5,982 bases of DNA from DASSTY01 sp035760645 (GTDB taxonomy: Bacteria > Gemmatimonadota > Gemmatimonadetes > Gemmatimonadales > GWC2-71-9): contig DASTSO010000101.1 in NCBI GenBank assembly GCA_035760645.1, positions 1 through 5,982 on the forward strand, read 5' to 3'. The notes beneath the pieces are model-generated. The model did not search any database. It saw only the letters and a program-made list of their open reading frames with translations, and had not been told where the DNA came from. Below, piece after piece: positions 1 to 5,982 of this stretch (position 1 is its first letter; each line of letters starts with the position of its first letter). The position numbers were made by a program, and so were the translations under genes.

Positions 1-1
1 G

Positions 2-304
2 TTCTTCGAGGACTGGCGCCTCGACCAGGCGATCGCCGGCGTGGCGGTGCGCGGCGACTCGGCGGCGATCACGGTGGAGGACCGCGGCCTCGTGCCGATG
101 CCGGTGCGGCTCGCGGTGACGCACGCCGACGGCAGCGTCGAGCGGATCGAGGCGCCGGTGGACCCGTGGCTGCAGGGCGCGCGGCGCTACGTCGTCACCG
201 TCCCCGCGCGCGGCGGCGTGACGAAGGTGGAGATCGACCCCGAGCAGCAGTTCCCGGACGTGGACCGCACCAACCAGGTCTGGACCGGCGCGGCGGCGCG
301 CTGA
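2..304 (+). CDS. M1-family metallopeptidase, C-terminal fragment (partial at left edge)
   Basis: The frame is open from the first bases (FFEDWRLDQAIAGV...) and ends at TGA 302-304, giving about 100 residues of a protein that begins outside the window. The fragment reads as an all-beta domain of alternating hydrophobic strands (VRLAVTHADGS, RRYVVTVPARGG, VTKVEIDPEQQFPDVDRTNQVW). The D-P-E-x-x-F-P-D-V-D-R-x-N-x-x-W ending is the style I associate with the C-terminus of zinc aminopeptidase-like M1 peptidases in Gemmatimonadota and relatives, which cleave N-terminal residues from peptides. The HExxH zinc site would lie upstream and cannot be seen, so activity cannot be judged. An internal GTG at 41 is not a start, because the homologous sequence continues in frame upstream of it. 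Family assignment rests on the tail alone and is moderate. Confidence 0.6.
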   Translation, partial: FFEDWRLDQAIAGVAVRGDSAAITVEDRGLVPMPVRLAVTHADGSVERIEAPVDPWLQGARRYVVTVPARGGVTKVEIDPEQQFPDVDRTNQVWTGAAAR

Positions 305-321
305 GCGGCACGGGAACGGGT

Positions 322-353
322 GACGGGGTGAGCGCGGCCGCGCTCACCCCGTC
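322..353. terminator. Perfect 32-nt palindrome, probable transcription terminator
   Basis: The sequence gacggggtgagcgcgg is followed at once by its exact reverse complement, so the RNA can form a stem of about 14 bp with a GGCC loop. It begins 17 nt after the stop codon of the upstream peptidase gene. A short T run (358-360) follows. The placement and the strong GC stem fit an intrinsic terminator, but the U-tract is weak. As the palindrome is symmetric it could act in either direction. Confidence 0.55.
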
Positions 354-360
354 GTCGTTT

Positions 361-416
361 GGCATGAGTCGGCGGCTGAAGGGGCCGAGCCGCAGGGGCT
401 GACTCGCGTGCATGCC
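361..416. repeat. REP-like solitary hairpin element
   Basis: This is a nested imperfect hairpin. ggcatg (361-366) faces catgcc (411-416), gagtc (366-370) faces gactc (401-405), and an inner cggct/agccg stem lies between them. Positions 366-386 match 19 of 21 bases of the first REP hairpin in the left arm of the transposase cassette (2471-2491). Positions 393-410 match 16 of 18 bases of the right arm (3051-3068). It is therefore probably a dispersed, diverged relative of the cassette repeats, lying in the gap between the peptidase and hydrolase genes. Confidence 0.5.
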
Positions 417-467
417 AGCGCCCGCAGCGCGTCTCTCTGGCACCCACCCCTCTCCCATCCAGCTCTC

Positions 468-473
468 GAGGAG
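468..473 (+). promoter_or_regulatory. Shine-Dalgarno site of the RBBP9-type hydrolase gene
   Basis: GAGGAG lies 5 nt before the ATG at 479. It is the clearest ribosome-binding site on the plus strand of the window, and it fixes the start of the hydrolase gene. Confidence 0.7.
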
Positions 474-478
474 ACCTG

Positions 479-1087
479 ATGCCCCCCAGCCCGCGGCGAG
501 GTGGCCCGGACCCGGAACTGGATCGACACCCGGCCCCGGTGCTCATCCTGCCGGGCCTCGGCAATTCCGGCCCGGAGCACTGGCAGAGCCACTGGGAGCG
601 GCGTGATCCCACCTGTCGGCGCGTGCTGCAGGACGAGTGGGACGCCCCGCACTGCGCCGCCTGGGTGACCCGCCTCGACGAGGCGCTCGCGCGGCAAGAC
701 GTGCCGGTCGTGCTCGCCGCCCACAGCTCGGCCTGCGCCCTGGTGGCCCACTGGGCCGCGGGTACCGCGCCGGCCCGAAGCGCGCGGGTGCGCGGCGCCC
801 TGCTCGTCGCGCCGAGCGACCCCGAGGGGCCGCACTACCCGGCGGGCCCGGTCGGCTTCGGTCCCGTGCCGTTGCGCTCGCTGCCGTTCCCGTCGATCGT
901 CGTGGCCAGTTCGGACGATCGCTACGTCACCCCGGCGCGGGCGCGGTGCTACGCCGAGGCGTGGGGCAGCCGGTTCGTCCTCGTGCCCGACGCGGGCCAC
1001 CTCAACGCGGCGAGCGGGTTCGGGGCCTGGCCGGAAGGGTACGCGCTGCTGGACTCGCTCCGCTGCGCCGCAGTCGGTGCCACCTGA
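479..1087 (+). CDS. RBBP9/YdeN-family serine hydrolase
   Basis: This is a 202-residue, probably cytoplasmic, small alpha/beta hydrolase. The N-terminal strand and oxyanion region are VLILPGLGNSGPEHWQSHW (residues 21-39), the hallmark opening of the RBBP9/YdeN family. The nucleophile is Ser83 in AAHSSA, where the usual G-H-S-L-G elbow is altered. The acid is Asp146 or Asp147 in ASSDDRY, and the histidine is His174 in DAGHLNAASGFGAWPEG, again a family signature. The length is typical. The start at ATG 479 is supported by GAGGAG 5 nt upstream; the first 18 or so residues are a low-complexity Pro/Arg leader. The physiological substrate of bacterial members is generally unknown; esterase-type serine hydrolysis is the expected chemistry. 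It stands alone: a terminator-like palindrome lies upstream and a 135-bp gap follows. Confidence 0.88.
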   Translation: MPPSPRRGGPDPELDRHPAPVLILPGLGNSGPEHWQSHWERRDPTCRRVLQDEWDAPHCAAWVTRLDEALARQDVPVVLAAHSSACALVAHWAAGTAPARSARVRGALLVAPSDPEGPHYPAGPVGFGPVPLRSLPFPSIVVASSDDRYVTPARARCYAEAWGSRFVLVPDAGHLNAASGFGAWPEGYALLDSLRCAAVGAT

Positions 1088-1175
1088 CCGAGGCAGGCTG
1101 CTCACGGGGCCGCTGAGCGTGTGGAAGGTGAGCCGGCCTGCGAACGCCCACTCGCGCACCCCCGCCCCCGCCGCG

Positions 1176-1181
1176 TATCTT
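1176..1181 (+). promoter_or_regulatory. Candidate promoter box (TATCTT) for the M50 protease gene
   Basis: TATCTT occurs 41 nt before the ATG at 1223, inside a C-rich gap (1088-1222). It matches the first part of the FCB-type -7 element TAnnTTTG, and a fuller copy precedes katG. No -33 TTTG or -35 TTGACA is visible. It is supported mainly by its position and by recurrence of the motif in the window. Confidence 0.35.
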
Positions 1182-1222
1182 CCGCCGCTCCCCCGCTCAT
1201 CCGAACGACAGCCCCGACCCCG

Positions 1223-1924
1223 ATGCCCGATCTGGCCGACGGCCTGGTCTACTATCTCGTCTTCCTCTTCTCGACCACGCTGCACGAGGCGGCCCACGCC
1301 TGGGCCGCGCGGCGCGGCGGCGACTCGACCGCCTATCACGGCGGCCAGGTCTCGCTCAGCCCCCTCCCGCACATCAGGCGCGAGCCGATCGGCATGGTGC
1401 TGCTGCCGCTCCTCTCGGTGGTGGCGACGGGCTTCCCGCTCGGCTTCGCGAGCGCGCCGTACGACCGCCGCTGGGCGGCGCGCCATCCGACGCGCGCCGC
1501 GTGGATGGCGCTCGCCGGCCCGGGGGCGAACATCGCGCTCCTCCTGCTCGCGGGCCTGCTGTTGCGCGCGGGCGAAGTCGGCGGGCTCTTCTACGCCCCC
1601 GATTCGGTGCGCTTCGGCGAGGTCGCCGGCACGACCGCCGGCGGGCTCTGGCCGGCCGTCGCCTTCATGCTCGGCGTGCTCTTCAGCGAGAACCTCCTGC
1701 TCGCCGCCTTCAACCTCCTCCCGCTCCCGCCGCTCGACGGCAGCGGCGCGCTCCCGCTCCTCCTGAGCGAGCAGCGGAGCCGCGCCTACCAGGAGTTCCT
1801 CTGGTCGACGCCCGCGATCCAGATGATGGGCCTGTTCGTCGCCTGGCAGGTCTTCGACGTCCTCTTCGACCCGATCTTCGTGCAGGCGGTGAGCCTGCTC
1901 TATCCCGGGGTGAGCTACCACTGA
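1223..1924 (+). CDS. Site-2 protease family (M50) membrane metalloprotease
   Basis: This 233-residue integral membrane protein has both M50 signatures. HEAAH (residues 21-25), in a first hydrophobic segment, supplies two zinc-binding histidines and the catalytic glutamate. FNLLPLPPLDGS (163-174), in a later segment, supplies the third ligand, Asp172. The conserved AGPGAN stretch (98-103) opens another membrane helix. Hydrophobic segments lie at about 8-26, 56-74, 95-116, 142-169 and 198-228. Such enzymes cut substrates within the membrane; the substrate is unknown, and no PDZ domain is present. I chose the ATG at 1223 over an upstream in-frame GTG at 1121 because the extra 34 residues are Pro/Arg-rich and unlike the family. 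No clear Shine-Dalgarno sequence precedes it. The YjaB-type gene starts 31 bp after the stop. Confidence 0.88.
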   Translation: MPDLADGLVYYLVFLFSTTLHEAAHAWAARRGGDSTAYHGGQVSLSPLPHIRREPIGMVLLPLLSVVATGFPLGFASAPYDRRWAARHPTRAAWMALAGPGANIALLLLAGLLLRAGEVGGLFYAPDSVRFGEVAGTTAGGLWPAVAFMLGVLFSENLLLAAFNLLPLPPLDGSGALPLLLSEQRSRAYQEFLWSTPAIQMMGLFVAWQVFDVLFDPIFVQAVSLLYPGVSYH

Positions 1925-1939
1925 GCCCCGTCCCACCGC

Positions 1940-1947
1940 CATCTTTG
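1940..1947 (+). promoter_or_regulatory. Candidate promoter box (CATCTTTG) for the acetyltransferase gene
   Basis: CATCTTTG differs by one base from TAnnTTTG and lies only 8 nt before the ATG at 1956. If it is the -7 element, transcription would begin at or just before the start codon, giving a leaderless or nearly leaderless mRNA. The absence of a Shine-Dalgarno sequence before this gene is consistent with that. Confidence 0.35.
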
Positions 1948-1955
1948 TCGGCACC

Positions 1956-2408
1956 ATGCACATCCACCCCGCCCGACCCGCCGATCACGCCGACCTGCTG
2001 GCGCTCTGGGAGCGCTCGGTGCGGGCGACGCACACCTTCCTCGCCGAGGAGGACGTGGCGTTCTTCCGGCCGCTCGTCGCCGAGGCGTTCGCGAGCGGCG
2101 CGCTCGAGCTCTGGGTGCTCGCGGCCACGGCCGACGCCCCGCCGCTCGGCTTCCTGGGCCTCGCCGGCGACCGGATCGAGGCGCTCTTCCTCGATCCCGC
2201 CGCGCGCGGCCGCGGCGGCGGGCGCCGGCTGGTCGCGCACGCGCAGGCGCTCCGGGGCGGCGCGCTCGAGCTCGACGTGAACGAGCAGAACCTCGCCGCG
2301 CGCGGCTTCTACGAGCGGCTCGGCTTCGTCGTGGTGGGCCGCTCGCCCCTCGACGGCACCGGGCGGCCGTATCCGCTGCTGCACATGCGGCGGGAGGCGG
2401 CGGGCTGA
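1956..2408 (+). CDS. yjaB: YjaB-type GNAT N-acetyltransferase
   Basis: This is a 150-residue, single-domain GNAT enzyme expected to move an acetyl group from acetyl-CoA to an amine or protein lysine; the acceptor is not known. The whole sequence follows the E. coli YjaB pattern: an LWERSVRATHTFL helix (residues 17-29), EALFLDPAARGRGGGRRL (75-92) containing the acetyl-CoA motif A (R84-x-x-G87-x-G89), VNEQN (108-112), GFYERLGF (117-124) with the likely general-acid Tyr119, and GRS.LDGTGRPYPLL near the end. Its length is close to the 147 residues of YjaB. The start ATG is followed directly by family sequence. No ribosome-binding site is visible, and a promoter-like CATCTTTG sits 8 nt upstream. 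The stop codon is one base from the left arm of the transposase cassette, so the cassette inserted next to, but not inside, this gene. Confidence 0.88.
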   Translation: MHIHPARPADHADLLALWERSVRATHTFLAEEDVAFFRPLVAEAFASGALELWVLAATADAPPLGFLGLAGDRIEALFLDPAARGRGGGRRLVAHAQALRGGALELDVNEQNLAARGFYERLGFVVVGRSPLDGTGRPYPLLHMRREAAG

Positions 2409-2470
2409 AGCGGGGGGGCGGGGCGCGGAGGTTCGGGGCGACGGGTCGCGTCGCGTTACCCCGCCCGCGC

Positions 2471-2495
2471 GAGTCGGCCCCTGAAGGGGCCACTC
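2471..2495. repeat. REP hairpin 1, left arm
   Basis: The stem is gagt, a bulged c (2475), then ggcccc; the loop is tgaa; the return is ggggcc then actc. This gives a 10-bp stem with a single bulge and a tetraloop, the typical shape of a REP element recognised by RAYT transposases. Confidence 0.7.
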
Positions 2496-2502
2496 GGCCT
2501 GA

Positions 2503-2517
2503 GGCCCCTGAAGGGCC
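2503..2517. repeat. REP hairpin 2, left arm
   Basis: ggccc pairs with gggcc around a ctgaa loop, 7 nt inside hairpin 1. It looks like a shorter variant of the same hairpin and makes the arm a two-hairpin unit. Confidence 0.55.
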
Positions 2518-2544
2518 CTTTGAGGGCGGGGAGATCCGGCGCGC

Positions 2545-2964
2545 TCAGCGGAGGTCCTCGGGGGCGGAGAAGGGGTGCCAGCCGGGGATCGCGTCGCGGG
2601 GGTGGTGCTCCGATTGGCCGCGCAGATACGCGCGGACGCGATCGAGCTGGCGGGGACTCACGGTCTCGGCGGTGTAGCCGTCGGCCCAACGGAGCTCATG
2701 CGGCGCGGCGAGCCCTTCGCGGTTCGCGAGGTAGACGCTCGCCCCCTTCCAGCGCTGCAGCAATCGCGGCAGCTGGGTCATCGGCGCCAATGTGACGAGC
2801 ACGTGCAGGTGCGTGGCGACGATGCCGACTTCGAGCACCCGCGCCCGCTCCTCCTGCGCCACGTGGCACAGGTGCCGCACGAGAAACTCGGCCGTGCGCA
2901 GGTTGATGAGCGGCTCTCGCCCACGGGTTGTCCAGACGATGTGGAAGTAGATGCGCCGGCGCAT
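2545..2964 (-). CDS. REP-associated tyrosine transposase (Y1_Tnp, IS200-like HUH)
   Basis: This 139-residue single-strand DNA endonuclease/transposase has the Y1 HUH fold. It opens with RIYFHIVWTTRGREPLI (residues 4-20), the family's first strand. The metal-binding HxH is THLHVLV (His52 and His54). The catalytic tyrosine is Tyr113 in RAYLRGQSEHH, with Gln117 four residues later, as in the Y-x3-Q helix of IS200-type TnpA. It should cut and rejoin the flanking REP hairpins through a 5'-phosphotyrosine link. I prefer the ATG at 2964 because family sequence begins there; an in-frame GTG at 3012 would add 16 residues. No clear Shine-Dalgarno is seen before either start. A perfect palindrome (2961-2976) covers the ATG. 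All key residues are intact, so the enzyme may be active. Confidence 0.88.
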   Translation of the reverse strand: MRRRIYFHIVWTTRGREPLINLRTAEFLVRHLCHVAQEERARVLEVGIVATHLHVLVTLAPMTQLPRLLQRWKGASVYLANREGLAAPHELRWADGYTAETVSPRQLDRVRAYLRGQSEHHPRDAIPGWHPFSAPEDLR

Positions 2965-2976
2965 GCTGCAGCATGC
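2961..2976. promoter_or_regulatory. 16-bp perfect palindrome over the transposase start codon
   Basis: GCATGCTGCAGCATGC is its own reverse complement, and its edge contains the ATG (2962-2964, minus strand) of the transposase gene. It could be a repressor operator, or a small mRNA hairpin that hides the start codon and keeps transposase production low. The role is inference; the symmetry is seen directly. Confidence 0.4.
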
Positions 2977-3016
2977 GGCCAGCTCCGCCCGGCGCACCAA
3001 CCATTCGCGCACAGAG

Positions 3017-3031
3017 GGCCCTTCAGGGGCC
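3017..3031. repeat. REP hairpin 2, right arm
   Basis: Mirror copy of the left-arm hairpin at 2503-2517: ggccc and gggcc stems around a five-base loop. Confidence 0.55.
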
Positions 3032-3038
3032 TCAGGCC

Positions 3039-3063
3039 GAGTGGCCCCTTCAGGGGCCGACTC
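3039..3063. repeat. REP hairpin 1, right arm
   Basis: Mirror copy of the left-arm hairpin at 2471-2495, reading gagt-ggcccc-ttca-ggggcc-g-actc on the plus strand. The stop codon of the lipoprotein hydrolase (3050-3052) falls in its loop region, so the hairpin may also end that gene's transcript. Confidence 0.7.
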
Positions 3064-3754
3064 GCGCGGGCGGGGTAACGCGACGCGACCCGTCGCCCCG
3101 AACCTCCGCGCCCCGCCCCCCCGCCCACTCCACCACCGGCCCCAGCCACGCCGCCCGCGGCACGAAGAACGTCCCGTGCCCGAGCCCCAGGTCGAGCGCG
3201 ATCTCCCGCGCCTCGGAGCGCGGCCCGCGGCGCGCGAAGAGCGGCGCGCAGGAGACGCCGAGCGAGTCGCTGCGCTCGTAGAGCGAGAGCAGGCGGCCGG
3301 TGACGTGCAGGTCGGGCCGCTCGAACGCCCACGGCCCGCACGCCCCCATGAAGACGAACGACACCGCGGGATTCCGGAGCCGCGCCGAGGCGAGGATCGC
3401 GATCCAGCCGCCCTTCGAGAAGCCGACCACCGTGATCGCCTGCGGTGGGACGCCGGCGGCGAGAAGACTGTCCACCCGCCGCACCACGTGCGTCGCGAAG
3501 GTGTCGGAATTCGCCTGCGGCGGTCGCTGCTCGCTCAGCACGACGAAGCCGGCGGCGCGCAGCGAATCGAGGATCGCGTCGTACTCGTAGGGCCCGAAGG
3601 CGGGATCGGTCGCGTGGCGGCCCTGCTCCTCCACGATCTTCGCGTGCAGGTAGAGCAGGTACCGCGGCGCCGGCGCCGGCAGGGCGCGCGGCGGGGCGTG
3701 GCCGCAGGCCGCGACGAGGGCGAGGGCGAGCGCGAGCGACTGGGGGCGGATCAT
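3050..3754 (-). CDS. Lipoprotein alpha/beta hydrolase with a repeat-derived C-terminus
   Basis: This is a 234-residue predicted lipoprotein. The signal peptide ends in a lipobox, V-A-A-C, with Cys17 as the lipidation site, so it should be anchored in the cell envelope. The mature part is an alpha/beta hydrolase: strand RYLLYLHAKIVEEQG (31-45), nucleophile Ser113 in VVGFSKGGW, probable acid Asp163 in YERSDSLG, and histidine His193 in LGLGHGTFF. Its substrate is not recognisable. The start at 3754 is backed by GGGAGG (3760-3765, minus strand) 5 nt upstream. Residues 211-234 (AGGRGAEVRGDGSRR...) and the stop come from the right arm of the transposase cassette. The native end probably lay near Trp210, after the triad, so activity could survive. 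The gene is divergent from katG. Confidence 0.8.
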   Translation of the reverse strand: MIRPQSLALALALVAACGHAPPRALPAPAPRYLLYLHAKIVEEQGRHATDPAFGPYEYDAILDSLRAAGFVVLSEQRPPQANSDTFATHVVRRVDSLLAAGVPPQAITVVGFSKGGWIAILASARLRNPAVSFVFMGACGPWAFERPDLHVTGRLLSLYERSDSLGVSCAPLFARRGPRSEAREIALDLGLGHGTFFVPRAAWLGPVVEWAGGRGAEVRGDGSRRVTPPARVGP

Positions 3755-3759
3755 GGGTC

Positions 3760-3765
3760 CCTCCC
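3760..3765 (-). promoter_or_regulatory. Shine-Dalgarno site of the lipoprotein hydrolase gene
   Basis: Read on the minus strand this is GGGAGG, 5 nt before the ATG at 3754-3752. It supports that start codon. Confidence 0.65.
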
Positions 3766-3770
3766 GGGGT

Positions 3771-3778
3771 TATCTTTG
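3771..3778 (+). promoter_or_regulatory. Candidate FCB-type promoter box (TATCTTTG) for katG
   Basis: TATCTTTG fits the TAnnTTTG -7 consensus exactly and lies 52 nt before the katG ATG, in the 76-bp divergent gap. No -33 TTTG is visible at the expected distance. On the opposite strand, 3807-3814 reads TAGTTTCG, one base from the same consensus, and could serve the divergent hydrolase gene. No OxyR-like or Fur-like operator was recognised. Confidence 0.45.
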
Positions 3779-3830
3779 GCGGCGTCGGTCCGACACATCC
3801 CAGAGACGAAACTACGAGCCGGAGAGTACG

Positions 3831-5486
<1,656 letters not shown>

Positions 5487-5982
5487 AGCCGATGATGTCC
5501 ACCGCCGACATGGCGCTGCGGACCGACCCGGCGTATCTCGAGATCTCGAAGCGCTTCCACGCGAACCCCGACCAGTTCGCCGACGCGTTCGCGCGCGCCT
5601 GGTTCAAGCTCACCCACCGCGACATGGGCCCGCGCACGCGCTACCTCGGCCCGCTCGTGCCGCAGGAAGAGCTGATCTGGCAGGACCCGATCCCCGCGGT
5701 GAACCATCCGCTGGTGGACGCGGCCGACGTCGCGGCCTTGAAGCGCACGATCCTCGAGTCGGGGCTCTCGATCGCCGACCTCGTCTCGGTCGCCTGGGCG
5801 TCGGCCTCCACCTTCCGCGGCTCCGACAAGCGCGGCGGGGCGAACGGCGCGCGCATCCGCCTCGCGCCGCAGAAGGACTGGGCGGTGAACCAGCCGGCGA
5901 AGCTGCAGCACGCGCTCGAGATCTACGAGACGATCCAGCGCCGCTTCAACGACGCGCAGCGCGGCGGCAAGCGCGTCTCGCT

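Larger units (their letters stand above)
2410..2519 (+). repeat. Left 110-bp inverted arm of the cassette
   Basis: This arm is identical base for base to the reverse complement of 3015-3124. Pairing stops at 2409/3125 on the outside and is interrupted at 2520/3014 on the inside, with 2521-2522 pairing again with 3012-3013. It is non-coding and begins one base after the acetyltransferase stop, so its hairpins may also end transcripts of that gene. Confidence 0.9.
2410..3124 (-). mobile_element. REP/RAYT transposase cassette bounded by perfect 110-bp inverted repeats
   Basis: Positions 2410-2519 and 3015-3124 are exact reverse complements over 110 bases and enclose a single Y1 HUH transposase gene. 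Each arm has an outer GC-rich stretch of about 60 nt and an inner pair of hairpins with the shared core ctgaagggg/ctgaaggg. REP-associated tyrosine transposases are known to sit between inverted REP sequences and to act on them as single strands, which fits this layout. No target-site duplication is visible at the outer ends, as expected for Y1 transposition. The unit lies between the acetyltransferase stop codon and the lipoprotein hydrolase, and it replaces the original 3' end of the hydrolase. Confidence 0.8.
3015..3124 (-). repeat. Right 110-bp inverted arm of the cassette
   Basis: This arm is the exact reverse complement of 2410-2519. Unlike the left arm it is largely coding on the minus strand: from 3124 down to 3050 it forms the last 24 codons and the stop of the lipoprotein hydrolase gene. 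Confidence 0.9.

Noticed and set aside
1100..1118. Small gctca/tgagc hairpin after the RBBP9-type hydrolase as a terminator
   Set aside because: The stem is only five base pairs and no T run follows, so it is not convincing.
344..1963. Long minus-strand open frame of 539 codons
   Set aside because: It overlaps three well-supported plus-strand genes and is rich in Arg, Glu and Ala with no recognisable domain. It is a typical shadow frame in GC-rich DNA.
2410..3124. Classical DDE insertion sequence with terminal inverted repeats
   Set aside because: The enclosed protein has Y1 HUH motifs (HLH, Tyr113-x3-Gln), not a DDE nuclease, and no target duplication is visible.
3753..3830. Upstream in-frame ATG for katG at 3753
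   Set aside because: The extra 26 residues are not KatG-like, the ATG overlaps the start of the divergent gene, and the ATG at 3831 has its own GGAG site and the normal KatG N-terminus.

Overview
The window is very GC-rich, dense, chromosomal-looking bacterial DNA. I infer Gemmatimonadota or a relative in the FCB superphylum. Three things suggest this: the base composition, the style of the M1-peptidase C-terminus at the left edge, and TAtcTTTG-like boxes upstream of several genes, which resemble the TAnnTTTG -7 element of Bacteroidota/FCB housekeeping promoters. This assignment is inference; the window holds no rRNA or other phylogenetic marker.

Layout. Positions 2-304 (+) hold the C-terminal end of an M1-type metallopeptidase. 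A gap of about 175 bp follows, with a perfect 32-nt palindrome and a REP-like hairpin. Next come three plus-strand genes: an RBBP9/YdeN-type serine hydrolase (479-1087), a site-2-protease-family M50 membrane metalloprotease (1223-1924) and a YjaB-type GNAT acetyltransferase (1956-2408). One base after the acetyltransferase stop codon begins a compact mobile unit (2410-3124). It is a REP-associated Y1 (HUH) transposase gene on the minus strand between two perfectly identical 110-bp inverted arms, each holding two small REP hairpins. The right arm runs into the 3' end of a minus-strand lipoprotein alpha/beta hydrolase gene (3050-3754) and supplies its last 24 codons and its stop. That gene is divergent from a katG catalase-peroxidase gene starting at 3831.

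katG has all the expected N-domain active-site residues, but it is interrupted. A 542-bp segment (4711-5252) is repeated directly at 5253-5794. Because 542 is not a multiple of 3, the first reading frame leaves KatG after residue 474 and stops at 5486. The second copy restores KatG coding in another frame and runs off the window into the C-terminal domain. The copies differ at 13 positions by my hand count, mostly synonymous or mild changes, so copy 2 looks like a selected katG allele rather than decayed DNA. Recombination between two katG alleles or a strain-mixing assembly join are the main explanations.

The genes do not form one pathway. They look like ordinary housekeeping and stress genes. 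The two unusual structures are the REP/transposase cassette with its intrusion into the hydrolase gene, and the broken, partly duplicated katG. I found no tRNA, rRNA, CRISPR array or riboswitch.
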